The notes under the pieces were generated by a model. It saw only the letters and a program-made list of their open reading frames with translations. It did no database searches and was not told where the DNA came from. A stretch of DNA of 64,000 nt from Faecalicatena fissicatena (GTDB lineage Bacteria > Bacillota > Clostridia > Lachnospirales > Lachnospiraceae), in NCBI GenBank assembly GCA_001028025.1, contig LDAQ01000015.1:62001-126000 (forward strand), in the 5' to 3' direction. Shown here one piece after another: positions 17,583 to 26,784 of this stretch; the first letter of the stretch is position 1, and each line of letters begins with the position of its first letter. The translations under genes and the position numbers were made by a program.

Positions 17583-18131
17583 TTGAAAAATGATTTGTAT
17601 GCAATAGCGGATGGTTTGACAGGTAAGGATATCAAGCTGATCAGGAAAAAATTGTGCATGACACAGGTTGAATTTGCAGGATTAGTAAATGTAACCAAGA
17701 AAACAATTGAGAGGTGGGAAGCGGATAAAACTGTCATTACAGGCCCCATTGTAACATTGGTAAAGATTCTGAATGATAATCCTGATATTTTAAACAATCT
17801 TAAGATACCGGAAAAAGTGTATCCAATGCGGCTGTGGTATATGTTCAAGAGAGAAAAATGTGCTGTTATTGATGTAGATGAACGCGGCAGAAGAGTAAAG
17901 CTCCATAATTTTACAAATGATTTTATAAAAAGGCCTTTCGGGCGCTTGGAAAACCCCACATTTGAACAGTATGAAGATTTCCTGGAATCCAGATGCTTTC
18001 CAAGAAGCCGGGACAAGATGAAATTGGTCTTGCAGGATTTGGATCTGCCCTTTTACGAGCCACTGATGATTATTGAAAAAACACAGGGAAAAATGGCGGA
18101 AGATGATTTTTGGATCAAGATAGAGAGGTGA
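17583..18131 (+). CDS. HTH-domain protein, first gene of an unknown two-gene unit
   Basis: 182 residues from TTG 17583; AAGGAGG ends 7 nt upstream, whereas the ATG at 17550 has no ribosome site. Residues about 15-70 form an XRE/MqsA-type HTH (KLIRKKLCMTQVEFAGLVNV, then TIERWEADK). The C-terminal 110 residues, with RLWYMFKREKCAVIDVDERG and DFLESRCFPRSRDKMKLVL, form a conserved clostridial domain whose function I do not know. The next gene begins 7 nt later, so the two may form an antitoxin-toxin-like or regulator-partner pair, but no toxin signature is visible. Confidence 0.7.
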   Translation: MKNDLYAIADGLTGKDIKLIRKKLCMTQVEFAGLVNVTKKTIERWEADKTVITGPIVTLVKILNDNPDILNNLKIPEKVYPMRLWYMFKREKCAVIDVDERGRRVKLHNFTNDFIKRPFGRLENPTFEQYEDFLESRCFPRSRDKMKLVLQDLDLPFYEPLMIIEKTQGKMAEDDFWIKIER

Positions 18132-18137
18132 TGCAGG

Positions 18138-18467
18138 GTGGTTGAACTATTTAACAAAGATATAAACACCGATGACAGACAGTCATCAAAAGGGAATCAA
18201 TCTGATACAACAATGGATTATCCGATGAGTCAGGAAACATTTAATTTGATAGGAAATGTAACCTCAAAAACATTTTGCTATGACTTTGATGAGCAATTGG
18301 ATATTGCGGAACAGTTATACGGAACCCGGATTAAGTTAGGATTCAACATGCAGGATGTACGGTCTCTGCTATCTGAAGAACCGTACTATCCGGAAGATGT
18401 AAAGAGAAGAGTTCAGGAAATCATCTTTGAACGAATGCGTAAGTATAGATATTTGTGTGAAAAATAA
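18138..18467 (+). CDS. Hypothetical protein paired with the HTH gene
   Basis: 109 residues with a GTG start at 18138 behind GAGGTGATGCAGG. The first 35 residues look disordered (DINTDDRQSSKGNQSDTT); the rest is compact and charged, ending in a basic helix (VQEIIFERMRKYRYLCEK). No known motif. It is only 7 nt from the HTH gene and certainly co-transcribed. The gene ends 10 nt before the end of the converging AraC gene. Confidence 0.55.
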   Translation: MVELFNKDINTDDRQSSKGNQSDTTMDYPMSQETFNLIGNVTSKTFCYDFDEQLDIAEQLYGTRIKLGFNMQDVRSLLSEEPYYPEDVKRRVQEIIFERMRKYRYLCEK

Positions 18468-18476
18468 TAGGCAGAT

Positions 18477-19370
18477 TCAATCTGATATCCTATTCAGAAC
18501 AGCATTTTCAACATGAATAGAGTCCTGCGGGGAGTCTTGTAAATATCCGTATTTTCTATATTTTGACGGGGTAAATCCGGTTCTCTGCCGGAAAACTTTC
18601 GTGAAATAACCAGGTGTATCGAATCCCAGTGATTCAGATATCTTCTGCACCGGATCCGCAGTATAAATCAAAAGATATTTAGCAATACGTATTTTTTCAC
18701 CGGTTATGAACTGAAGCGGCGGACAACCAAAAGACTCATCGAAGATCCGTATAAAATGATATTTGCTGAGGCAGACAGATTGGGCAAGTTCATCAACACT
18801 AATATTGCGGTGCAGATTATGGGAAATGACGTGCCAGACATTTTTTCGGAATTCCTGTCTTTTCGGGTTTTCATTTTCTTCTTTCATCTGATGATAAAGC
18901 TTCTTGAAAATCTCAAGCAGCATTGTGTAATTTCGTTCGGACAGCGCAAAAATATCCGGGTCCGGGCAGTCGGAGAGCCGGTAACAGCCAATCAGCCGGG
19001 AGCACATTTCTTTGTCCGCTGATTTAAAGGGCAGCGGCAAAAGCTTTTGGATTTGCCGGATAATTTGAACAACCGGCTCCCCGTTAAGATGTATCCAGGC
19101 AATCCGTGAAGGCGTGTCTTCGTCAAAGTAGTATTGGTGTGCCAAATGCAGGTCCATAAGGATATACTCTCCCGGATCTACAGCAATTTTTACTCCATTT
19201 TGGATGCACCAAAGGCGGCCGGAGATTGTGTACATTATCAGGTAATTATTGAAACTTTCCCGTTTGATGCAAAAACTCGGGTTGGATTCAAAACCCATAC
19301 CATCACTGTAGCAAAGCAGTTTTTTTTGTATATCATTGGGTGAAATAAAACATCGGAAATCGGACTTCAT
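18477..19370 (-). CDS. AraC family transcriptional regulator
   Basis: 297 residues from the ATG at 19370, chosen because GAGGAGGTG lies about 6 nt upstream; the longer frame to 19547 runs through the promoter region. The N-terminal cupin-like sensor domain (GRLWCIQNGVKIAVDPGEYI) is followed at about 185-285 by the double HTH: ISVDELAQSVCLSKYHFIRI and SESLGFDTPGYFTKVFRQRTGFTPSKYR. It is divergent from the URO-D-like gene with a 143-nt spacer, so it most likely controls that gene in response to a small organic ligand. Confidence 0.88.
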   Translation of the reverse strand: MKSDFRCFISPNDIQKKLLCYSDGMGFESNPSFCIKRESFNNYLIMYTISGRLWCIQNGVKIAVDPGEYILMDLHLAHQYYFDEDTPSRIAWIHLNGEPVVQIIRQIQKLLPLPFKSADKEMCSRLIGCYRLSDCPDPDIFALSERNYTMLLEIFKKLYHQMKEENENPKRQEFRKNVWHVISHNLHRNISVDELAQSVCLSKYHFIRIFDESFGCPPLQFITGEKIRIAKYLLIYTADPVQKISESLGFDTPGYFTKVFRQRTGFTPSKYRKYGYLQDSPQDSIHVENAVLNRISD

Positions 19371-19513
19371 ATGCAGCACCTCCTCTCTGTGAAAGTATAC
19401 AGCTGTTTTGATAAAACAGCAATAATTTACAATAAATACAGCAACATTTTTTCTTCCAACAGGCAGTGGACTGTGGTTTAATGAAAGAAAAACAGGGAAG
19501 ATAGGTGAATAAA

Positions 19514-20737
19514 ATGGAACAGTTAAAAATTTTACGCAAGCTTGCACATCAATACTATGAACAGGCCATGGATCCTGTGAATTTTGAGAGGATGCAGCTT
19601 CATATGGCTGTCAACGATCTGAAAATGCAGCGCCCGGTGGTGCTGATGAATGAGATTCCGTTCCACGAGCTGAATGTTGACGGCTCACTCACACAGCAAT
19701 GTGAGGATCCCGTGCTCCGGCTTGCGGAGGAATATATGCGCAGGAAGTTATTTCAGTGGAGATATTTTCCTGCGGATATGATACTTCCCCCATATGTCCC
19801 GGTTAAGAAAGTGATGGAGGACAGCGGAATCGGAATCGAAGTCAAGGAAGAACAGTTGAGTGTGGACAGCCGCAATGAAATCGTGTCCCATGAATATTAT
19901 GACCAGCTGAGAACTGTGGAGGATATTGAAAAGATTAAGCTGCCGGTTATCACTTATAACTATAAAGAGACAATGAAGCAGTATACAGAGCTTGCTGAGG
20001 CGATCGGAGATATTGTGCCTGTACGAATGGAAGGACATAACTGTTATTTATCGCCATGGGATCAGATATCTACTTATCGCGGAGTGACTAATCTGCTGAT
20101 TGATTTGGTAGATGACCCGGAATTCAGTCATAAGGTAGTGAAGAAAATCTATGAATGTGAGGAAAGCAGGCTGCAGCAGATGGAAGAGCAGGGGCTGTTT
20201 GAACTTACTCCATATGATATCCATTGTACTTCCTCGCTTAACAGTGATCTGCCGGGTGACTATGACGGCGGAAAGGTGATGCGCAAGAACATCTGGGGGC
20301 GTGGTATGGCGCAGATTTTCAGTTCAGTTGGCAAGGCAATGCACGAGGAATTTGACATAGACTATATGAAAAGGGCAATGGAGCCATTCGGTCTGGTGTA
20401 TTATGGATGCTGTGAACCTTTAGATAAAAAGATAGATATCGTTGAGAAGCTGCCGCATCTCAGAAAAGTTTCCATTACGCCATGGGCGGATGTGGATGTT
20501 GCGGCAGAGGCGATCGGCAGCCGTTACGTTATGGCGAATAAGCCCAACCCTGCCGCGGTCAGCGTCAAACTGGACGAAGATGCGCTGCGAAGGGAGATTG
20601 GGCGCACGCTGGCGGCAGTGAAACGCAATGGCTGCAGCTGCGACATTGTACTTAAAGATATCAGCTCTGCAGGGAATGACCTGAATAACCTGGTGCGCTG
20701 GGAACGGATTGTGATGGAGATGGTGAAAGATTTTTAG
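19514..20737 (+). CDS. URO-D superfamily protein (uroporphyrinogen decarboxylase/methyltransferase-like)
   Basis: 407 residues from ATG 19514, with AGGTGA 5 nt upstream. The chain resembles clostridial proteins of the URO-D/CMP family, which includes corrinoid-dependent methyltransferases: a TIM-barrel pattern with YGCCEPLDKKIDIVEKL and RKVSITPWADVD strands. No haem genes and no corrinoid protein are adjacent, so haem synthesis is unlikely and a methyltransferase or a related catabolic role, controlled by the divergent AraC regulator, is my inference. Substrate unknown. Confidence 0.7.
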   Translation: MEQLKILRKLAHQYYEQAMDPVNFERMQLHMAVNDLKMQRPVVLMNEIPFHELNVDGSLTQQCEDPVLRLAEEYMRRKLFQWRYFPADMILPPYVPVKKVMEDSGIGIEVKEEQLSVDSRNEIVSHEYYDQLRTVEDIEKIKLPVITYNYKETMKQYTELAEAIGDIVPVRMEGHNCYLSPWDQISTYRGVTNLLIDLVDDPEFSHKVVKKIYECEESRLQQMEEQGLFELTPYDIHCTSSLNSDLPGDYDGGKVMRKNIWGRGMAQIFSSVGKAMHEEFDIDYMKRAMEPFGLVYYGCCEPLDKKIDIVEKLPHLRKVSITPWADVDVAAEAIGSRYVMANKPNPAAVSVKLDEDALRREIGRTLAAVKRNGCSCDIVLKDISSAGNDLNNLVRWERIVMEMVKDF

Positions 20738-20791
20738 GATATCTCTTCCTCAGCGGATTTCCCCATCCCCTTCAACAATAAATAAACTTAT

Positions 20792-20826
20792 AAATGAGCG
20801 CTTCCCAATGGGGACGCTCATTTTTT
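20792..20826 (+). terminator. Rho-independent terminator after the URO-D-like gene
   Basis: AAATGAGCG (20792-20800) pairs with CGCTCATTT across a loop that itself holds CCC/GGG, and is followed by TTTTTT. Located 55 nt after the stop. Confidence 0.85.
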
Positions 20827-20889
20827 ATAGAGTAGGTGTCGCATTCCTGTATAATATATAATTTGTAAATCAATTCTATAATATATGAA

Positions 20890-20955
20890 GTGCTATTGCA
20901 ATAACACTTATTATATTTGAACGAAATCTATAATAAGTAAAATAGCACCTTTTTT
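20890..20955 (+). terminator. Long stem-loop with T-run in the leader region of the surface protein
   Basis: The gap 20738-21279 holds the terminator above and this second structure. GTGCTATT (20890-20897) pairs with AATAGCAC (20941-20948); inside, ACTTATTATA pairs with TATAATAAGT; a T-run (20950-20955) follows. An overlapping alternative palindrome, AAGTGCTATT/AATAACACTT (20888-20909), uses the same left strand. Two mutually exclusive folds, one of them a terminator, resemble an attenuator, but the promoter position is not clear. The remaining 320 nt to the start are AT-rich with no convincing gene. Confidence 0.5.
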
Positions 20956-21279
20956 GAGTGTACTGTTTTTGAAATATATTTACAATTATTGAAATAGTAG
21001 TGACAAAGCTTATGAAATATAATGAATGTAACATAGGTAATTGTGCAAATCTACCAAAGAATAATTGGAGAATCTTCTTATTTATACAAAAATGTGAATC
21101 AAAGCAAAAGTAAAGAAAGGGAGTATAGGGGTTCGAAAGACCGTTATATGGAGTCTATGGAGCAGTTTTCAATAAAAATAATTGGAAGCTGTTCTCTAAA
21201 TATCAGACTGAAAGGGGGATTACAAATAAAAGTAAGGCACAGATATAAAAAGTAAAATAGTTTTCAAAGGAGAAGCAGG

Positions 21280-24200
21280 ATGGGCAAGAAAAGAAAATTT
21301 GTAAGAAAAGCGATAAGCGGTATCCTATCTTTTTGCATGATTATGTCATTTGGAATGACAGCATCTGCTACAGGAGCGGACACGAAGGGACTGCCACAGG
21401 AACCAGATCAAAACATTATTTTTGAGGATGACTTTAATTCTTATGAACTGGGTGATGCAGCAGCTGGCGAGATGCCAAAGTACAAAGATTTAAAAAACAT
21501 GGCCATTGTAGATGGGGAAGCGGGTGATAAAGCAGCACAGATTGTGAACGGAGGGTATTTTGAAATAGATGATATCCCGGCGGACAGGCAGATCGAGTTT
21601 GACTTTAAGTATGATCACCCTTATTCAAGATGGGGCGGCCTCTATGTAAAGGCTTATAAAGGCAGCGGAGAATATTACTTTTCATTAAATCCGCAGTTTT
21701 CTACCAGAATATTCATCTCATATGGAACTGAAAATCTTGCGGAAAATAAAAGCAAGGTGATGAATCAGGATACCTGGTATACATGTAAGGCAGTGTTAGA
21801 AGGTAAAAAGATGTCTGTCAAAGTATGGGAAAGAGATACTGAAGAACCGGCAGACTGGGATCTTTCTTATGTCAAGGAGAACTTTGTTCCAGAAGAAAAA
21901 GCAGCATTTTCATTACAGGTTGATACACTGGGATCGGCTACAAAAACTTTAGTGGATAACTTAAAGATCAGTACTTTGGACGCTTCTTCTAAAGTGCAGC
22001 TTGATGTTACCAGTTCTGATCCTGAAAAAGGTGAGGTTTCCGGAGGGGGAAGCTTTAATATTGGAGAAATGGCAACGGTTACGGCAAAGGAAAAACCGAA
22101 CTATCGTTTTGTCAGTTGGACAGAAGATGGAAATATTGTCAGCACAGACAGGGTATATACATTTGAAGTAACCGGACGACGCAGTTTAGCCGCAAACTTT
22201 GAAGAACTGGGAGAGCCAGAATATGAGTATTTTGCAGATGACTATGAAAGCTACGAGGAAGGTCCTGCGACAAAAGACAATATGCCGCCTAAATACGTAA
22301 GAATCGACGAGGGGTACAGTATCAGCAGTTTAGAGAATAATAAAACGCTGAAAATGAACACAATTGACGGTTCAAACCGTTCTGCATATCTGGACTGTGA
22401 TCTGATAGACAAACAGGTACAGTTTGACTTTTATTATGACAGGGACTTTACATCTCACGATGGTTTTTATGTGAAATTGCATGCCCAGCCGAATTCCGGC
22501 GGAGCGGATAATGAGTATTACTTTTCTATTAATCCGAATTTCGGGAACACGAATCTGATTGTATCATGCAATACAACAAATCTTACCAAGACTCAGAAAA
22601 GTATGTCGAAAGAAACCTGGTATACGTGTAAGAGCCGGATCTACGGCAGTCGTATCATGGTCAAAATCTGGGAAACAGGAACTAAAGAGCCAGGTACATG
22701 GGATACAAATTCCGAGCTCAAAGGATTTGAACTGAAGGCAGATGGGACAAGGTTCAAGGTCGAATATGTAGACCGTACCGGTAAGGTAAATGGTTATATC
22801 GATAACTTTTCAGTTAAGACATGGGAACAGCTTGCAGAAAAAGCTTCTTATAAAATAGAAGTAAAGACAAATAATGATTCTATGGGAACTGTAGAAGGAT
22901 CAGGTACATATCTGGAAGAAAACGAAGTTACGATTAAGGCAAAGCCAAATAAGAACTACAAATTTGTAAACTGGACGGATGAGCAGGGTGTGGAAGTAAG
23001 CAAAGAGGAAGAGTACAAATTCTATGTCGGCAGCGACCGGATACTTACTGCTAATTTTAAAGAGGCTGAATTGGAAATCCTTTCTTTCACCGCTGATGGG
23101 CTTACACAGCTTGCAGAGATTGATGCAGATACAAAGACAGTGAATCTCAGATTTTCAGCGGATACAGATCTGGCAAATGTAAAGCCGGCATTCTACTACG
23201 AACCGGGATTTATCCCGTCGGTGCTTCCTTACGAGACAATGGATCTAAGCGGCGGAAAAGTCGAATTTGACGGCTGGACAATCAATGCTGCAAAGAATGG
23301 TCTTATGAAAGAGATCTTTGTTCATCCAGGCAAAGGAAATGATTCCAATAGCGGGGATTCTGTAGACCAGCCATTTGCTACAATTGAACGCGCCCAGCAG
23401 GCAGTACGTGAGATAGACGGCTGGACAGGCGATGTGATCGTACATATAGCAAAAGGCGAATATGCATTGGATGAAACTTTGGAATTTACAGCTCAGGATG
23501 GGGCAGATAAAGGATATGCCGTAATCTATGCCGGCGCAGGTGCGAATGATACCGTTCTTTCCGGCGGAATCAAACTGACAGATTGGAAGGAGAGCAAAGA
23601 TATATCTGGAATGGAGGGTGTCTTTGAAACTTCAGTTCCGGAGGGTGTTGAATATTCAAGAGACTTGTATGTGGGGAACAAGCGGGCTGTGATGGCGCAG
23701 GAAACATGCAATGGTTCAGAAATTTCAAACAGGAATGACTATGGATATGTCGTGACAGGGAAGCTTGCCGAGATGAAATCCTGGAGAAATCAAAGTGATA
23801 TTGAATTCACTTATGACGTGGGTTGGACAAGCAATATCCTGCCGGTGCAGGAAGTAAAAGAAGAAGACGGGACCGTAAAAGTCATTATGAAACCGGAGCC
23901 GTTTAAAAATTCCGCAATTAAGCTGAACTGTAATCCGAATAAACCGACGGCTATCCAGGGCGCATTTGAATTGCTGGATGAGGAAAATGAGTGGTATTTT
24001 GACAGAGAAGCAGGAAAGATCTACTATATTCCGGAGGCAGGAGCTGATCCGAATGAGATGAATATCGTACTTCCAAGACTGGAGAAACTGGCAGAAATTA
24101 AAGGTGAAAGCGGAAATAAAGTTTATGGTCTGGCATTAAAAGATATGGGATTCCATTACACGTCTTTTATGCGGCCGCACATTGATGGTCAGATAGAGCT

Positions 24201-26286
24201 TCAGGCAAGTTTTGTATTTGACCCGGATATGAAAGCAACCAATAACCATGACAATTTCTTAAAAACTCCTGGCAGTGTGACGGCAGCATATGTAGAAGGC
24301 ATGCATGTAAATAACTGCATTTTCGGAATGCTTTCAGCCGCAGGATTTGACTATGAGGTCGGAGTAACAGGAAGTACCATTACACAGAGCCGATTTGAAC
24401 AGATCGGGGCAGCGGGAATACAGGTCGGCGGTGTCCGGGTAAGAGATGCACAGCCGTATTCTGATATAACATATGAGCAGGGTGTCCTGAATGAGTCTGC
24501 GGGAGCGGATCCGGAAAGAATTACAGAGGATGTTCTGGTATTTTCAAATGCACTGGATACAATTGGAAACAACTTTAAGGGCAGTATCGGTATCTGGGCC
24601 GGTTATGTCAGAGACTGTACAATCGCACAGAACCAGGTAACCAATGTGGCATACAGCGGTATCTCAGCCGGATGGGGCTGGGGAATCTGGGATAAAGGCG
24701 GAAGAGCAGATCAGAATTACTATAAGTTCGATACTCCGTCTATACAGGAACGTTATCTGATTGAAAATAATAATATTACAAACTGTATGAACCGCCTGAA
24801 TGACGGCGGGGCAATTTATACATTGTCCAATATGCCGGGAACCGTTATTCGCGGTAATTTTATTCATGATATTCCGGCGCCATACGGTGCAATTTATCTG
24901 GATGAAGGAACCGGAGGTGTAGTCGATATTTCACATAACGTCGTTTACAATGTGTGGAGACCATATTTCTATCACACAGTTGCACATTATGCACAATATG
25001 AGAAAGAATCACAGGAAGCTCAGCATGATAACTTCTTTACAGCGGGTGAACCGACAAATCCGGAAGATCCGGCATTGATGGCAATTAAGGCAAAGTCGGG
25101 TCCTGTTGAAGGAATGGTACCTCCGGAATTAGGGGCGCCATCCGAAGATCCTGTCATTACGGAATTGAAAGTGGTATCACCTGCTAAAGTGAGCTATCAG
25201 ATCGGTGATGAATTCGATCCGACAGGAATGAAGGTTATAGCTATCTATTCAGACGGAAGCGAGCAGGATGTAACAGCTGAGGCACAGACAGACGGATTCG
25301 ACAGCTCATCTGCAGGAGAGAAAACAATTACTGTAAGTTACGGCGGTGCAAGTGCAACATTTAAAGTAACGGTAGCTGAAAAGAAGCCGGTTAAAAAAGA
25401 GATACTCCAGAAGACTTACAACTATGCACTGACTTTAAGCACGGAAGGTGTGGTTGACAGCGCTGTGAAATTTTTCGAAGATGCAAAGCATAATGCTGAA
25501 GCAGTACTGATCAATCCAGAGGCAAACCAGACTGATGTAAATGAGGCATGGAACATGCTGGTCGATGCAATTCACGGATTGGGTATCTATCAGGGAGATG
25601 CAGAGATGCTTCGTCTGCTTATAGACAAAGCGGATGAGATGACAGCGGAGAAGGACAAATACGTTGATACAAACTGGAGCCAGCTTGAAGATGCCCTGAC
25701 GCAGGCGAAGGAACTTCTGGGGACCGGAGATGCGCTCGAGGAAGATATTGAAAAAGTATCAGATCAGCTGCTGAATGCAATTTTACAGCAAAAGCTGAAA
25801 GCAAATAAGGACAATTTAAACGGACTGATTGAAAGGGCACAGAAGATAGACTTAACGGGTTATACAAAAGAGAGTGTTGCAGCGTTAAACCAGGCATTAG
25901 GCCGGGCCCTGGCTGTGATGAATGACGAGAAATTGAGTTCTGATGATCAGGAGACAGTAGATAAGGCATCTACGGAATTAAAACGTGCACTGGATGGACT
26001 TGTTGCCAAAAATGAAAATAACGGTGGAAATGGAGGCAACGGCGATAACGGTAACAACGGAAATGCAGGCAACGGAAATGCAGGTAACGGAAATACCGGC
26101 AATGGCAGTAACGGAAATAATAATGCGGCCGGCAACAAAGACAATGGGAATGCGAATGTAAATAAGGGAGTCAAGACCGGAGATTCATCACCAGTCATGA
26201 TACTTATTACAGCAATGCTTCTCTGCCTTGCAGCAGGAACAGGCGTAGTAGTTGCAATGAAAAGAAAAGCTAAAAAAAGTAAGTAA
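21280..26286 (+). CDS. Large sortase-anchored surface protein with beta-helix, Ig-like and FIVAR modules
   Basis: 1668 residues. Signal peptide 1-31 (GILSFCMIMSFGMTASATGA). Two tandem modules follow, about 45-310 and 315-595, each with a lectin-like beta domain (shared DD-x-Y/F-x-SYE start and TWYTCK) and an InlB-B-type repeat (FVSWTEDG, FVNWTDEQG). Residues about 678-1250 form a right-handed parallel beta-helix of the DUF1565/pectate-lyase type, beginning IFVHPGKGNDSNSG. Then a Big_3-like Ig domain (about 1292-1366), three-helix FIVAR repeats (about 1374-1575), a Gly/Asn-rich linker, the sorting signal VKTGD at 1631, a membrane segment and a basic tail. The beta-helix suggests polysaccharide binding or cleavage, probably host or plant glycans; no sortase is in the window. 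Confidence 0.85.
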   Translation: MGKKRKFVRKAISGILSFCMIMSFGMTASATGADTKGLPQEPDQNIIFEDDFNSYELGDAAAGEMPKYKDLKNMAIVDGEAGDKAAQIVNGGYFEIDDIPADRQIEFDFKYDHPYSRWGGLYVKAYKGSGEYYFSLNPQFSTRIFISYGTENLAENKSKVMNQDTWYTCKAVLEGKKMSVKVWERDTEEPADWDLSYVKENFVPEEKAAFSLQVDTLGSATKTLVDNLKISTLDASSKVQLDVTSSDPEKGEVSGGGSFNIGEMATVTAKEKPNYRFVSWTEDGNIVSTDRVYTFEVTGRRSLAANFEELGEPEYEYFADDYESYEEGPATKDNMPPKYVRIDEGYSISSLENNKTLKMNTIDGSNRSAYLDCDLIDKQVQFDFYYDRDFTSHDGFYVKLHAQPNSGGADNEYYFSINPNFGNTNLIVSCNTTNLTKTQKSMSKETWYTCKSRIYGSRIMVKIWETGTKEPGTWDTNSELKGFELKADGTRFKVEYVDRTGKVNGYIDNFSVKTWEQLAEKASYKIEVKTNNDSMGTVEGSGTYLEENEVTIKAKPNKNYKFVNWTDEQGVEVSKEEEYKFYVGSDRILTANFKEAELEILSFTADGLTQLAEIDADTKTVNLRFSADTDLANVKPAFYYEPGFIPSVLPYETMDLSGGKVEFDGWTINAAKNGLMKEIFVHPGKGNDSNSGDSVDQPFATIERAQQAVREIDGWTGDVIVHIAKGEYALDETLEFTAQDGADKGYAVIYAGAGANDTVLSGGIKLTDWKESKDISGMEGVFETSVPEGVEYSRDLYVGNKRAVMAQETCNGSEISNRNDYGYVVTGKLAEMKSWRNQSDIEFTYDVGWTSNILPVQEVKEEDGTVKVIMKPEPFKNSAIKLNCNPNKPTAIQGAFELLDEENEWYFDREAGKIYYIPEAGADPNEMNIVLPRLEKLAEIKGESGNKVYGLALKDMGFHYTSFMRPHIDGQIELQASFVFDPDMKATNNHDNFLKTPGSVTAAYVEGMHVNNCIFGMLSAAGFDYEVGVTGSTITQSRFEQIGAAGIQVGGVRVRDAQPYSDITYEQGVLNESAGADPERITEDVLVFSNALDTIGNNFKGSIGIWAGYVRDCTIAQNQVTNVAYSGISAGWGWGIWDKGGRADQNYYKFDTPSIQERYLIENNNITNCMNRLNDGGAIYTLSNMPGTVIRGNFIHDIPAPYGAIYLDEGTGGVVDISHNVVYNVWRPYFYHTVAHYAQYEKESQEAQHDNFFTAGEPTNPEDPALMAIKAKSGPVEGMVPPELGAPSEDPVITELKVVSPAKVSYQIGDEFDPTGMKVIAIYSDGSEQDVTAEAQTDGFDSSSAGEKTITVSYGGASATFKVTVAEKKPVKKEILQKTYNYALTLSTEGVVDSAVKFFEDAKHNAEAVLINPEANQTDVNEAWNMLVDAIHGLGIYQGDAEMLRLLIDKADEMTAEKDKYVDTNWSQLEDALTQAKELLGTGDALEEDIEKVSDQLLNAILQQKLKANKDNLNGLIERAQKIDLTGYTKESVAALNQALGRALAVMNDEKLSSDDQETVDKASTELKRALDGLVAKNENNGGNGGNGDNGNNGNAGNGNAGNGNTGNGSNGNNNAAGNKDNGNANVNKGVKTGDSSPVMILITAMLLCLAAGTGVVVAMKRKAKKSK

Positions 26287-26293
26287 GAATTAG

Positions 26294-26331
26294 ACAAAAC
26301 GGCAGCAGGTAAATCCTGTCTGCCGTTTTGT
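26294..26331 (+). terminator. Rho-independent terminator of the surface protein gene
   Basis: ACAAAACGGCAGCAGG and CCTGTCTGCCGTTTTGT form a near-perfect stem with loop TAAAT. It starts 8 nt after the stop. Confidence 0.85.
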
Positions 26332-26525
26332 AAGTCGGGTAAGTCCTTTCATCGCCCAACTCCCCACTTTGTTTCTTGAAATTTGGGTATGCACGTGCTA
26401 TTCTGATGACATTAACAGCGGCAGGCAGTTCAGCCACTTCTAAGCCGCATGACATCTCATTTCGGTGTTTCAGATTCGAAACAGATTCCGTGAATGACTA
26501 AAAAGCATAAGAGAGGAGAGTGCCT

Positions 26526-26702
26526 ATGCACAAAGGACTACAAGAGTATTTTCCGCAAATCAGGACACGAAAGGAGGTGCTGAAAGATATATGTATACAT
26601 CCGGAATGTCTGAGACAGTTTGAACTCTGGAGCCAGGAAAGCTGCACAGGAAAATGCCGCAAAGGCAGAAGCGAAAGCTGCAAAAGCAAAAGAAGAAATT
26701 AA
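26526..26702 (+). pseudogene. Short remnant resembling the N-terminus of Rpn/PD-(D/E)XK transposase-family proteins
   Basis: Within the 26287-26784 gap, an ATG at 26526 behind GAGAGGAGAG opens a frame starting MHKGLQEYFPQIRTRKEVLK. This resembles the start of clostridial Rpn-type recombination-promoting nucleases, which are normally near 280-320 residues. After about 35 residues the reading frame becomes Cys/Ser/Arg-rich; in another frame the same DNA reads as an alanine-lysine coiled coil (KAAQENAAKAEAKAAKAKEE), which suggests a frameshift plus a large deletion. The flanking 26332-26525 stretch shows nothing I can name. Confidence 0.45.
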
Positions 26703-26724
26703 AAGAGGATGCCTCTCTGAATTA

Positions 26725-26751
26725 ACGATTCTTTTTCATTAGCATATACTA
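26725..26751 (+). promoter_or_regulatory. Candidate sigma-K (late mother-cell sporulation) promoter
   Basis: AC (26725-26726), 16 nt, then CATATACTA (26743-26751) matches the Bacillus sigma-K pattern AC-N16-CATAnnnTA, 34 nt upstream of the coat-like gene start. The motif is short, so chance is possible; a TATAAT at 26756 without a good -35 box is the alternative. Confidence 0.45.
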
Positions 26752-26784
26752 ACCATATAATGTCTTGAAATGGAAGTGTATATT

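Noticed and set aside
21043..21255. 70-codon frame upstream of the surface protein
   Set aside because: No ribosome site, AT-rich leader, no recognisable features.
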